From contig NZ_FNPC01000002.1 in the NCBI RefSeq assembly GCF_900107205.1, positions 186,001-250,000 on the forward strand: 64,000 nt of DNA, written 5' to 3'. Made by a program: the position numbers and the translations under genes. The notes under the pieces were generated by a model, which was not told the DNA's origin, searched no databases, and saw only the letters and a program-made list of their open reading frames with translations. How positions within the stretch are numbered: position 1 is the first letter of the stretch; each line of letters starts with the position of its first letter. This DNA is from Halopenitus persicus. GTDB lineage: Archaea > Halobacteriota > Halobacteria > Halobacteriales > Haloferacaceae. This document shows, one piece after another, positions 7,821 to 19,097 of this stretch.

Positions 7821-9257
7821 TCAGTTCCCGGTCCACCGCAGGAGCGCGAGGGTTCCCTCGTACAGGGCGATCATCGTGAGCGTGACGATGATCGGTGCCA
7901 TCCCGGTCGGGTCGGGACTGAACAGGAACGCGATCCCCAGGAAGGTGCCCCAAAAGATCAGCCGCTTGTCCTCGAGCCACTGCCGGGTGACGAGGTTCAT
8001 CATGATCGCGAGCATGATGAACAGCGGGATCTGGAAGACGATCGCCATGAACGACATCATCACCACGATGAGGTTGAACGTCTCCTTGAGCCCGAAGGCG
8101 ATCGTCGCGGCGTCGGAGGTGTAGGTCGTGAAGTAGCTGAAGATCGCCGGCAGCACGAGGAAGTGCGCGAAGAGGATCCCGATCCCGCCGAGGATCAGGC
8201 TCGTCGGGACGGCCGCCAGGTAGTACCGTCGTTCCTTGCGGTACAGCCCCGGGCGCATGAATCGGTAGGTCTGGTAGACGAACACCGGCAGGCCGAAGAA
8301 AACGCCCGCCAGCCCCGCGACCTTGATCCGTGTCAGGACGAGCTCGAGCGGTCCGTAGAGCCGCGGCCGGTTCACGTTCGGCTCCGGAATGTGATACGAC
8401 CAGAAGTAGTTTATCAGCTCGCTGGCGGACGGAAATGCGAGGATCAGCGCCAGCCCGCCCACGAGGAAGACGATCCCCAGCCGCCGCATCATCTCCTCGA
8501 TGTGGTCGGCCAGCGGCATCTCCTCGTCCGTTTCGGGGGCTTCGATGCCCGTGGCCGACTCGTTCGCGGCGTCGGATTCGGGTTCGTCGTCGGTCTCGCC
8601 CGCGGACTCCGTATCCTCGTCGTCGGTCTCGCCCGCGGACTCCGTATCCTCGTCGTCGGTCTCGCCCTCGGTCCCGGTATCTCCATCCTCCTCGTCCACG
8701 TCGGCGTCCTCGTCACCGCCGTCGTCAGCGTCGATCTCGTCGACGTCAGAGTCATCGTCTCCGTCGCCCGCCGTGTCCGTGGTGCTCGTCTCCGTCTCGT
8801 CAGCCGTCGTCACGTCATCGTCGTCGCTCTCGTCGCTGGCGTCCTCATCATCTCCCGCACCGTCGCCGGTCCCGTCCTCGTTGTCGGCATCGTCCTCGTT
8901 GTCGGCATCGTCTTCCCCGTCGATGTCGGGCTCCTCGCCGGTGTCGTCCTTCCCACCGGTATCATCCTCTTCGTCGGTGTCGGACCCGTCAGCGCCGCCG
9001 ACGTCTCCCGCGTCGTCGCTGTCTCCTGCGTGGTCGTCGATGGCTCCCGCGTCGTCGCCGACACGACCGTCGTCGCCGTCGGTCCCGCCGGAACCGTGCT
9101 CTCCGGCGCCGTTCTCGTCCGTCGGCTCGGATCCGTCGCTATCCGGGGCGGGGGCGGCCTCGTTCCCCGACGGGTCGTCCCCGTCCGGCTGCGGGCCGTC
9201 CCCGTTCGCCGACCGGTCGTCGTTCGACGACTCCTCGCGGGGCGGATCCTCACCCAT
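7821..9257 (-). CDS. tatC: Twin-arginine translocase subunit TatC (single-domain) with acidic N-terminal extension
   Basis: 478 aa from the ATG at 9257; a TATA box (TATTATA, 9281-9287) lies 27 nt upstream, so the open frame further upstream is not used. The TatC domain starts near residue 248 (PLADHIEEM) and has the six-helix pattern of the family, e.g. 'RMRPGLYRKERRYY'-like cytoplasmic loop and 'FSPDPTG'. The first ~247 residues are almost entirely D/E/S/T/G with several in-frame tandem repeats and are probably disordered in the salty cytoplasm. TatC recognises twin-arginine signal peptides for folded-protein export, the major route in haloarchaea. It is divergent from the fused TatC gene at 9391. 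Confidence 0.92.
   Translation of the reverse strand: MGEDPPREESSNDDRSANGDGPQPDGDDPSGNEAAPAPDSDGSEPTDENGAGEHGSGGTDGDDGRVGDDAGAIDDHAGDSDDAGDVGGADGSDTDEEDDTGGKDDTGEEPDIDGEDDADNEDDADNEDGTGDGAGDDEDASDESDDDDVTTADETETSTTDTAGDGDDDSDVDEIDADDGGDEDADVDEEDGDTGTEGETDDEDTESAGETDDEDTESAGETDDEPESDAANESATGIEAPETDEEMPLADHIEEMMRRLGIVFLVGGLALILAFPSASELINYFWSYHIPEPNVNRPRLYGPLELVLTRIKVAGLAGVFFGLPVFVYQTYRFMRPGLYRKERRYYLAAVPTSLILGGIGILFAHFLVLPAIFSYFTTYTSDAATIAFGLKETFNLIVVMMSFMAIVFQIPLFIMLAIMMNLVTRQWLEDKRLIFWGTFLGIAFLFSPDPTGMAPIIVTLTMIALYEGTLALLRWTGN
8584..8667. repeat. 33-bp in-frame repeat in the TatC acidic linker
   Basis: Two full 33-bp copies (8584-8616, 8617-8649) and half of a third, encoding repeated ETDDEDTESAG. 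Confidence 0.9.
8874..8909. repeat. 18-bp in-frame duplication in the TatC acidic linker
   Basis: Two identical 18-bp units encoding repeated DNEDDA. Confidence 0.85.
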
Positions 9258-9280
9258 TCGTTGGTTGTTCGCCCCCGGGC

Positions 9281-9287
9281 TATTATA
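9281..9287 (-). promoter_or_regulatory. TATA box of tatC
   Basis: TATTATA read as TATAATA on the minus strand, centred 27 nt before the ATG at 9257. It decides that start and implies a leaderless mRNA. Confidence 0.65.
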
Positions 9288-9390
9288 GGCCTTTTTGGAT
9301 GGCCGCGTCGTCCGACGACCACGTGCTCGGTCGCTCCCGGCTCGGCTTGCTTCGAAAAGGTTGATAACCGGGACGCGCTTTCGCCACCGT

Positions 9391-11784
9391 ATGGCGAGTG
9401 CCCTCGACGAGGACACCCAGGAGACGCTCACCGGCGGGTGGGAGTCCGCGAAGGTGGTCCTTCGGTCGATCCAGAAGGACCTCCAGAAGGTGTTCGTCGT
9501 CTTTCTCATCGGGTTCCTCGCGACGTTCTACGCCCTTCGGATCTACATCTGGGACTGGCTCAAGGGGATCACGGTCGCGAACATGCCGGTCGACGTCGAG
9601 GCCGAGCTCGAGATCATCGCCCAGACGCCCTTCGAGGTCATCCTGTTGCAGGCGAAGATCGGCCTGGTCGTCGGCGCGGTGTTCGCGCTCCCGGCGCTGA
9701 TCTACTACGCCCGCGACGGGCTCCGCCGCCGCGGGATGTGGCCCCAGTCCCCGATCCCGCGGTGGAAGCTCGCGTCGATCGGGCTGCTCGCGGCGGCGCT
9801 TTTCGTCGCCGGCGTCTCCTACGGCGTCTTCGTCTTCTTCCCGGTGATGTTCTCGTTCCTCGCCGCCTTCGGGCTCGAGGCGGGGTTCAACCCGAGCTAC
9901 TCCATCGTGATGTGGACGGAGTTCATCGTCTTCCTCTCCATCTCCTTCGGCCTCGCGGGACAGATGCCGCTGGTGATAACCGGGCTCTCCTACGCCGAGA
10001 TCGTTCCCTACGAGACGTTCCGCGACAAGTGGCGCCACGCGGTCGTCGGGATCTTCTTCTTCGGCGCGATGTTCTCGCCGCCGGACCCGTTCACCCAGAT
10101 CATGTGGGCGATCCCGCTCACGACGCTGTACGGATTCAGCCTCTATCTCGCGAAGGTCGTCGTCACGGCCAAACGCTCCTCCGACCGGATCGACCCGTTC
10201 GCCTCGACCCGCCGCCACTGGAACCTCGTCGGCGGCGCTGGCGTCCTCGGCGGCGGGCTCGTCTACGCCTACTACACCTACGGCGGCCGCGAGGCGACGA
10301 ACGCGCTGTTGGCCTGGGCCGGTAGCTCCCGGCGGGTCGACCCGCCGGGTGCGGGGCTCGGAGTCGATCCCACCACCGCGATCGCCGTCTACGCCGCCTG
10401 TGTGGCCGTCGTGTTCGTCGTCCTCGCCGTCCTGGCCGCCGTCTACCGCGACCTCGATGCCGACGCGACCGGCACGCCGGGATCGACCGGCACGGGCGGG
10501 GACGGCCGACACGGCGACCCCACCGCGATCGATCTCGGCGAGCTCGACGCCGGCGGGATCCGGGCCGCCCCCGAGGCGGCGTTCGCCGCCCTCTCCGAGG
10601 AGGAGGCGCTCGCGCTCGCGAACGACGCGATGGAGGACGACGACCCCGAGACGGCGCGGGCGATCCTCGACCGGTTCGACGAGGCGACCGCCGACGCTGA
10701 CGCCGACGAGGAGCCCACCGACTCGGAGGCGGCTGAGTCTGAATCGGCTGCTTCGGAGGCGGCTGAGTCTGAATCGGCTGCTTCGGAGGTGGGCGGTTCG
10801 ACGGCTGGTTCGACGGCGGAGGAGGGAACGGTTGCGGCCGAAACCGGCGCCGACGCGAGCGCCGAGCCCGCGGACCAGGATGACGACGGGATGTTCGGCG
10901 GACTCACCGACCGCGCCTCCCGCGCCAGCACGACCTTCCTCGACGACTTCGCCGAGGACACCGACGAGGAGGACATCGGCGGGTACTACACCGACCTGAA
11001 GTTCATCGTCGGCTCGCTCCGGTCGCGGTCGTTCCGCCTCGTCGGCTGGTTCGTCGCCGTGATGGGCGCCGTGTTCACCTGGCTCTACCTCGGCGGGCTC
11101 GGCGGGGTTCGAGCGGACTTCCTCGACCGGCTTCCCGCACGGTTCGACGCGAGCGATCTCTCGGTGATCACGCTTCACCCGGTCGAGGCGCTCGTCTTCA
11201 TGGTGAAGTTCTCGGTGCTGATCGGCCTGCTCGCGGTCCTGCCGCTCGTCGTCTACTACGCGTGGCCGGCCCTGCGGGACCGCGGGTTCGTCCGCGGCCA
11301 CGAGCGACGAATATTCGTCTGGACCGGCGCGCTCGCCGGCGGGCTCGTCGGCGGCTTCGCGCTCGGCTACCTCGTCATCGCGCCCGGGCTCATCTCGTAC
11401 CTCGTCGCCGACGCGCTCGGCGCCCGGATGGTCATCACCTACCGGATCAACGACTTCTTCTGGCTCATCATCTTCACGACCCTCGGGATCGGCGTGCTCG
11501 CGGACGTGCCGATCCTGATGGTGTTGTTGAACTCCGCGGGCGTTCCCTACGACGCCTTCCGGAACCGCTGGCGCGAGGCCACCATCGCCGCGATGACGTT
11601 CGCGGCCGTGCTCACGCCGGCCGACATCGTGACGATGCTTCTCGTGACCGTCCCGCTGTTGGCGGCCTACTGGGTCGGCGTCGGCGTCCTCTTCGTGATC
11701 ACCCTGGGCGGCCGCCGCAACCTCGCGCCGCCGGCACGGATCCTCGAGGCGACGGATCGGTTCGACCTCGATACCTCGGAGTGA
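9391..11784 (+). CDS. Double TatC fusion (TatCt type)
   Basis: 797 aa from the ATG at 9391; a TTGATAAC box at ~9360-9367 is 27 nt upstream. Two TatC modules are visible. One covers residues ~1-300 (QKDLQKVFVVFLIGF, then FSPPDPFTQ). The second runs from ~528 to the end (DLKFIVGSLRSRSF, then LTPADIV). They are joined by an acidic Ala/Glu/Ser linker that itself contains a 10-residue tandem duplication (EAAESESAAS). A two-TatC fusion with about 14 membrane helices is known in haloarchaea as TatCt and works with TatA and TatCo. The arrangement, divergent from the single TatC, matches that literature. Confidence 0.92.
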   Translation: MASALDEDTQETLTGGWESAKVVLRSIQKDLQKVFVVFLIGFLATFYALRIYIWDWLKGITVANMPVDVEAELEIIAQTPFEVILLQAKIGLVVGAVFALPALIYYARDGLRRRGMWPQSPIPRWKLASIGLLAAALFVAGVSYGVFVFFPVMFSFLAAFGLEAGFNPSYSIVMWTEFIVFLSISFGLAGQMPLVITGLSYAEIVPYETFRDKWRHAVVGIFFFGAMFSPPDPFTQIMWAIPLTTLYGFSLYLAKVVVTAKRSSDRIDPFASTRRHWNLVGGAGVLGGGLVYAYYTYGGREATNALLAWAGSSRRVDPPGAGLGVDPTTAIAVYAACVAVVFVVLAVLAAVYRDLDADATGTPGSTGTGGDGRHGDPTAIDLGELDAGGIRAAPEAAFAALSEEEALALANDAMEDDDPETARAILDRFDEATADADADEEPTDSEAAESESAASEAAESESAASEVGGSTAGSTAEEGTVAAETGADASAEPADQDDDGMFGGLTDRASRASTTFLDDFAEDTDEEDIGGYYTDLKFIVGSLRSRSFRLVGWFVAVMGAVFTWLYLGGLGGVRADFLDRLPARFDASDLSVITLHPVEALVFMVKFSVLIGLLAVLPLVVYYAWPALRDRGFVRGHERRIFVWTGALAGGLVGGFALGYLVIAPGLISYLVADALGARMVITYRINDFFWLIIFTTLGIGVLADVPILMVLLNSAGVPYDAFRNRWREATIAAMTFAAVLTPADIVTMLLVTVPLLAAYWVGVGVLFVITLGGRRNLAPPARILEATDRFDLDTSE
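10723..10789. repeat. 30-bp in-frame repeat in TatCt linker
   Basis: Two perfect 30-bp copies (10723-10752, 10753-10782) plus 7 bp. Confidence 0.9.
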
Positions 11785-11807
11785 CGGTCCGGCTTCGCCG
11801 CCGGCGG

Positions 11808-13070
11808 TCAGGGTTCGATTCGGTCGTCCGTTCCATCGCCATCGATCGTCACGTCCATCGTCGCCAGCTTCTCGCGGGCGACCGCCCGATCGAGCGCCTC
11901 GGGGATGGGTTCGAGTCCGGTTCCGGTCGGCTCGCCGTCGACGATCGCCTCGAGTCCCCGCGCCATCAGCGCGAAGGTCGCATCCATTACGTCGACCGGG
12001 TTGCCGGCGCTGCCCGGCGCCGAGAGGTTCACCACGCGACCCCCCGTGAGCAGCCGGATCGTCCGCCCGTCGGCGAACGCGATCCGCTCGACGCCGGGCT
12101 CGATCCGGGTTCGGTCCGCCGCCAGTTCCGACAGCACGTCGCGGTCGATCTCGGTCTCGGAGCCGATCGAGGCGAGGACCGCGCCGTCGGCCATCGCCGT
12201 CAGCTGCTCGCGACCGATCACGTTCGCCCGGCCGGTCGCGGCGATCACGAACGCGGCGTCCGCCACCGCCTCGGCCGCCGGTTGCACGTCGTGGCCGTCG
12301 GCTATCGCCTCCAGCGCCTTTCGCGGATCGATCTCGGTCACCGTCGTCCGCGCGCCGAGCGACCGCAGCTTGCGGGCGATCCCGCGCCCGCAGTGTCCGT
12401 ATCCGATCACCGCCGCCGTCGAGCCGGCGATCATCGCGTTCGTCAGGGACGTGATCGCCGCGATCGAGCTCTCGGCGGTCCCGTGGACGTTGTCGAACCG
12501 CTGCTTCATCGGCGCCCCGTTGACGTCGTAGACGGGGAACGGGATCGGCTCGCGCTCGGCCAGCCGCCGCAGGCGGGTGATCCCGCCCGTCGTCTGCTCG
12601 CAGGCCCCGGACACGTCCGCGGCGACGTCCGGGAAGTCACGACACAGCGGCACGAGGAGGTTCGCGCCGTCGTCGGCGATCAGGTCCGGCTCCGCGGCGA
12701 TCACCTCGTGGCGGGCCGTCTCGAGCGCCGCCTCCTCGCTCGGTGCGTCCGCCTCATCCGCTGTCGACTCCTCGCTCGGTGTTTCCACCTCGTCCTCCAC
12801 CGCGGTGACCGGCGTGATTTCCGCACGCCGGCGGAGCGCGGCCACGACGTCGGCGTGGGTCGATCCCGCCTCCCCGGCGACCAGCACCGTCGCGCCGCCG
12901 GTCGCGAGCACCTCGAGGAACCGCCCGGTGTGCGGCGTCAGCGGGGCTGACACGCCGATGAGTCGGCCGGAAAAGGGTCGTCGCTCCGCGAATCGATCCG
13001 CACACCGGTCGAGCAGCGGGGCTCGCTCGGCGAGCCGATCGATCACGTCCGGATCAGCGTCGGTACTCAT
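11808..13070 (-). CDS. S-adenosylhomocysteine hydrolase homologue lacking substrate histidines
   Basis: 420 aa from the ATG at 13070. The NAD-binding core is clear (AVIGYGHCGRGIARKLRSLGA, then TEIDP), as is the 'MKQRFDNVHGTAES' segment that keeps the K, D and N equivalent to human K186/D190/N191. However, the CLHMT histidine region reads 'GVSAPLTPHT', and the GHFD segment reads 'SIGSETEID' with one residue missing. The GHPSFVM histidine is replaced by 'GSAGNPVDVM', and the C-terminal KPDHYRY tail is absent. It also has an acidic insert around residues 95-115. So the fold is SAHase-like, but hydrolysis of SAH is doubtful. It is convergent with tatCt. Confidence 0.75.
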   Translation of the reverse strand: MSTDADPDVIDRLAERAPLLDRCADRFAERRPFSGRLIGVSAPLTPHTGRFLEVLATGGATVLVAGEAGSTHADVVAALRRRAEITPVTAVEDEVETPSEESTADEADAPSEEAALETARHEVIAAEPDLIADDGANLLVPLCRDFPDVAADVSGACEQTTGGITRLRRLAEREPIPFPVYDVNGAPMKQRFDNVHGTAESSIAAITSLTNAMIAGSTAAVIGYGHCGRGIARKLRSLGARTTVTEIDPRKALEAIADGHDVQPAAEAVADAAFVIAATGRANVIGREQLTAMADGAVLASIGSETEIDRDVLSELAADRTRIEPGVERIAFADGRTIRLLTGGRVVNLSAPGSAGNPVDVMDATFALMARGLEAIVDGEPTGTGLEPIPEALDRAVAREKLATMDVTIDGDGTDDRIEP

Positions 13071-13144
13071 ATAGCTGATCGCACGCGTGGGGTGACAAAA
13101 CGGTTCTGTCGGCCGTGTAAGGCAAATATCCATAAGTAAGGACA

Positions 13145-13152
13145 GATATATC
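13145..13152. promoter_or_regulatory. Palindrome next to the vapB-type promoter
   Basis: GATATATC, a perfect 8-bp palindrome just before the antitoxin ATG at 13160. AT-rich TATA-like sequence (AATATCCATAAG) lies at 13125-13135. The palindrome is a plausible autoregulatory site for the AbrB-like antitoxin. Confidence 0.4.
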
Positions 13153-13159
13153 GTAAGAT

Positions 13160-13429
13160 ATGGCCGTTTCAGAGGACGCGACCGTCACGAGCAAGGGACA
13201 GGTGACGATCCCGAAACGGATTCGCGACGCGCTCGACATCGATGCGGGAACCGAAGTCGAATTCGTCCTCGAGGAGGACGGGACGATTCGCGTTCGTCCG
13301 AAGACCCCTGCGATGGATCGGCTTCGGGCCGTGAAGGAGGCGCTCTCGAAACACGACGTCGATCTGACGAAGCTACGCCGCGCCTCGAAGGACGAGTGGG
13401 GATCCCACTTCGACGAGGACGAGGCGTGA
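13160..13429 (+). CDS. AbrB/SpoVT-type antitoxin
   Basis: 89 aa. The first ~45 residues are a classic swapped-hairpin AbrB domain (ATVTSKGQVTIPKRIRDALD, then GTEVEFVLEEDGTIRVRP). The C-terminal helix (RLRAVKEALSKHDVDL) is the likely toxin-binding part. Such proteins bind their own promoter and neutralise a PIN toxin. The toxin GTG start overlaps this stop codon (GTGA), so the pair is translationally coupled. A palindrome GATATATC precedes the start. It is convergent with uvrA across the toxin gene. Confidence 0.9.
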   Translation: MAVSEDATVTSKGQVTIPKRIRDALDIDAGTEVEFVLEEDGTIRVRPKTPAMDRLRAVKEALSKHDVDLTKLRRASKDEWGSHFDEDEA

Positions 13430-13848
13430 TATTTCTCGACTCGTGGGTGTGGCTCGAGTTCCTCTTCAGCGGCGACCACGCCGCCGAGGCGGAATCCGTC
13501 ATCGAACGGGCCGACTCCGCGACCGTCGGCGGGGTCATCACCCCGACGATCCTCGCGGAGGTGTCCTCCCGCGTTCGTGTCGTCGAGGACGCGGCGACTG
13601 CGGAACAAGCGGTTGACGCGCTCCGTGACTACGAGCACATCGAGAGCATCCCGGTCGTCGACGAGGTCGCGACATACGCCGCCGAACTCCGGTTTAAATA
13701 CTACGAGCCGTCCGAGCGTGAACTCTCGTACGCCGATGCGATCCATCTCGCCACGGCGTCACTCCACGACGAGTGTGACGTGCTCTACTCCGGCGATCCC
13801 GACTTCGACGGTCTCGAGGAGATCGAGACCGTGATATTGGGCGACTAA
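13426..13848 (+). CDS. PIN-domain ribonuclease toxin (VapC-like)
   Basis: 140 aa from a GTG overlapping the antitoxin stop; the upstream in-frame start at 13396 would lie inside the antitoxin and is not used. Acidic metal-binding residues of the PIN fold are present: D in 'IFLDSWVWLEF', E in 'ILAEVSSR', D in 'SYADAIHLA' and D in 'YSGDPDFDGL'. PIN toxins cut RNA, often tRNA or rRNA. The gene ends 10 nt from the convergent uvrA stop. Confidence 0.9.
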   Translation: MIFLDSWVWLEFLFSGDHAAEAESVIERADSATVGGVITPTILAEVSSRVRVVEDAATAEQAVDALRDYEHIESIPVVDEVATYAAELRFKYYEPSERELSYADAIHLATASLHDECDVLYSGDPDFDGLEEIETVILGD

Positions 13849-13858
13849 CGCGGTCCTC

Positions 13859-16894
<3,036 letters not shown>

Positions 16895-16926
16895 TCAGCC
16901 CCTCGTTGCTCGCGCGCGCGGGAATA

Positions 16927-16966
16927 CCCGTCGGTTCGCTGTTCGCCCCGTCGGTTCGCTGTCCGC
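16927..16966. repeat. 20-bp tandem duplication between uvrA and the AI-2E gene
   Basis: Two 20-bp copies (16927-16946, 16947-16966) differing at one base, in the 118-bp spacer. Confidence 0.85.
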
Positions 16967-17012
16967 GACCGACATCGCGGGTCAACGCGGTCGCCGCCGT
17001 TCGCTGCGGTGC

Positions 17013-18014
17013 TTACCGCCGTTCGCTCACCGGCAGCCGGTTGAACTCCTCGGAGAGCTGGGCCGCGATCTCGGAGACGGTCGCGACCGCGAGGGGACCG
17101 GCGATCACGCCGATCGGTCCCGCCGTCAGGACGCCGCCGACGAAGCCGATGAAGTAGAGGCTCGCGGCGAGCTCGGCGGTTTCGGCCGCCAGCCTGGTTC
17201 GGATCGCGAGATCCGGGATCCAGCCGATCACGCCGCCGCCGATAACCAGGATCGCGACCGCGAGCAGCGGCTCCCCTGCCACGACGTGGGTCGCCGCCAG
17301 CGCCGCGATGAGCAGTATCGGCCCCACGACCGGCACGAACTGGAGGATCCCCGCCACCGCGGCGAGCATCACCGGCGAAGGATATCCGAAGACGAAAAAC
17401 ACCGGGATCGCGATCAGGAACGTTCCGATCCCCGTGGCCGCCTGCACGACGTAGATCCCGTAGAGCGTTCGTTGTGCCCGCCGACGGAGCGCCTCCGCGA
17501 GGTCGCGGTAGTCGGGCGGAACGACCGCGAGGATCGTCTTCCGGGTCCGCTGCTCGTAGTAGAGCACCGAGTAGACGACGAAGACGAACAGCGCGAACTT
17601 GATGAGCAACACGGGCATCGCGGTCGCGATCGCCGTCGCCGCCGCGAGCAGCCGTGCGATCGCCGCGTCGATCAGGTCCGCGGTCACGATCGTGGTCGAC
17701 CAGCTCCCGACCGCGATGGGGATCGTCTCCGGCGCCTCGTTGAGGTAGTCGATCACGGCGTCCAGCCGGAGGAACAGCACGATCCCGAGCGGCGCCAGGA
17801 TGGCGAGCGTTCCGAGGAACCCGACGACCGTCGCCGCGACGGACGCGACACGCCGCGACGCGCCGCGCCGCCGGAGCGACCGCCGGACCGGCGAGAGCAC
17901 GTACGCGACGGTGATCGCGAAGAAGACGGTCCCGGCGACCTCCCAGAGCAACACCGCGGCGACGACCGCCGCGATCACGAGCAGCGCGCCGAGCACGTAC
18001 CGTCGCTTGACCAT
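17013..18014 (-). CDS. AI-2E family (PerM/YdbI-type) membrane transporter
   Basis: 333 aa from the ATG at 18014. A TTTATAAG box at 18038-18045 is 27 nt upstream, whereas the alternative GTG at 18032 would be only 10 nt from it. About eight hydrophobic segments are arranged 2+5-6 as in the family. The central non-hydrophobic region (residues ~140-180, RTRKTILAVVPPDYRD) and the conserved 'FVPVVGPILL' motif are present. Family members export diverse solutes or act in Na+/H+ exchange; the substrate here cannot be told. It lies downstream of nothing on its strand and reads toward uvrA. Confidence 0.85.
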   Translation of the reverse strand: MVKRRYVLGALLVIAAVVAAVLLWEVAGTVFFAITVAYVLSPVRRSLRRRGASRRVASVAATVVGFLGTLAILAPLGIVLFLRLDAVIDYLNEAPETIPIAVGSWSTTIVTADLIDAAIARLLAAATAIATAMPVLLIKFALFVFVVYSVLYYEQRTRKTILAVVPPDYRDLAEALRRRAQRTLYGIYVVQAATGIGTFLIAIPVFFVFGYPSPVMLAAVAGILQFVPVVGPILLIAALAATHVVAGEPLLAVAILVIGGGVIGWIPDLAIRTRLAAETAELAASLYFIGFVGGVLTAGPIGVIAGPLAVATVSEIAAQLSEEFNRLPVSERR

Positions 18015-18037
18015 CGTGTGTCCCTGCGTCACGAGGG

Positions 18038-18045
18038 TTTATAAG
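18038..18045 (-). promoter_or_regulatory. TATA box of the AI-2E transporter gene
   Basis: TTTATAAG, centred 27 nt before the ATG at 18014; this spacing decides the start codon. Confidence 0.65.
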
Positions 18046-18143
18046 ATGCGGCGGTGGAGCCGTCGCCACGACCGTCGACGCTGGCGTCCAGTCGCGTCCC
18101 TGATACCGGCTCGTGCCTCGCCGATCGTGAGCCGGCGCCGGCC

Positions 18144-18983
18144 TCACTCGACCGCGACGATGAGCGCCCCGACGTCCTCCTCGAAGGCGGTCGGGTCGGC
18201 CGCAAGCGTCTCGTTCTCGATGAGCGTGTCGGCGTCCGGCGCGCGTTCGGGAAGCGCCTCGTTCATCGCGGCCGTGACCCGCTCGACCGGGTACGCGCCG
18301 CCCGCGAGCAGGACGTCGGTCCCGTCGTGCCAGACCGCGACGCGGCCCTCCATCTCGACGGAGCCGGACACCGGCTGGGTCGTTCCGCCGGGCGCCTCGA
18401 TTTCGGTCGAGAGGGGGAACGACCCCCGATAGGTGTACTGCGTGGCCTCGTGGCCGGTCTCGACCTCGATCGTGGACTCGCCCGTCCGCTCGACGTCCTC
18501 CAGCCCCGCGTCACGCAGCTGGCTGCGGAACGCGTCGTCGGCCGCGGTCCGGACCTGGCTCATCACGCGGTCCCGACCGATACCGAGCGGGAGCCGATCG
18601 ACGCCCGGCCGGAGGTCGACACGGGTCGCGAAGAACACCACCGGCGACCCCTCCGCCTCGAACGTCTCCGCGATCGCCTCCGCCATCCCCACGTGTTCGT
18701 GGATCGTCGTGTGTTCGAGCGCTCGAACCGTGATCGGGCCGACCTCGGTTTCGAGGATCGTCCCGCTCGTCTCGTCGACGAGCCGCCAGTCCTCCTCGAT
18801 CCGGTCGTCGGTCACCGCCGGCGCCGGCACGGCGCCATCCCGGCCGCCGAGACAGCCCGCGAGCCCGACCGTGGTGGCGGCGCCCGCCGCGGCGAGCAGC
18901 CGGCGTCTGGTCGTCGTGGTCCCCGGTTTCGATTCGCGTCCCGTCCCTGAGCCCGCCATTACCCCTGAGCGTGTCCCCACCAT
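18144..18983 (-). CDS. Tat-exported lipoprotein of unknown function
   Basis: 279 aa; a CGAATATG box around 19008-19015 supports the ATG at 18983. Residues 26-45 form a twin-arginine signal (TTRRRLLAAAG) ending in a lipobox LAGC, so the mature protein is lipid-anchored outside the cell. The rest is an alpha/beta domain with conserved-looking 'TRVDLRPGVDRLP' and 'AVWHDGTDVLLAGGAYP'. It resembles a haloarchaeal uncharacterised lipoprotein family (DUF6517, from memory). It is divergent from the ABC-transporter operon. Confidence 0.75.
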   Translation of the reverse strand: MVGTRSGVMAGSGTGRESKPGTTTTRRRLLAAAGAATTVGLAGCLGGRDGAVPAPAVTDDRIEEDWRLVDETSGTILETEVGPITVRALEHTTIHEHVGMAEAIAETFEAEGSPVVFFATRVDLRPGVDRLPLGIGRDRVMSQVRTAADDAFRSQLRDAGLEDVERTGESTIEVETGHEATQYTYRGSFPLSTEIEAPGGTTQPVSGSVEMEGRVAVWHDGTDVLLAGGAYPVERVTAAMNEALPERAPDADTLIENETLAADPTAFEEDVGALIVAVE

Positions 18984-19097
18984 CGGTCCCGTATTGGGTC
19001 GTCATCGACATATTCGTACCGGTCACGCCGATTCGGGGTCCGCGTCGGGATCCGCCGAACGCTCCGCTTAAGTACCACTCGGGAAAACAACCGGGTA

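Noticed and set aside
9258-9509. Open upstream extension of TatC (84 extra residues)
   Set aside because: It crosses the TATA box 27 nt before the ATG at 9257 and is not acidic.
8163-10325. 720-codon plus-strand frame through tatC and tatCt
   Set aside because: Shadow of real genes in high-GC DNA; low-complexity Val/Arg-rich translation.
18984-19097. A TPP riboswitch before the thiamine-type transporter
   Set aside because: No CUGAGA-type core or room for the fold; promoter-to-ATG distance is leaderless.
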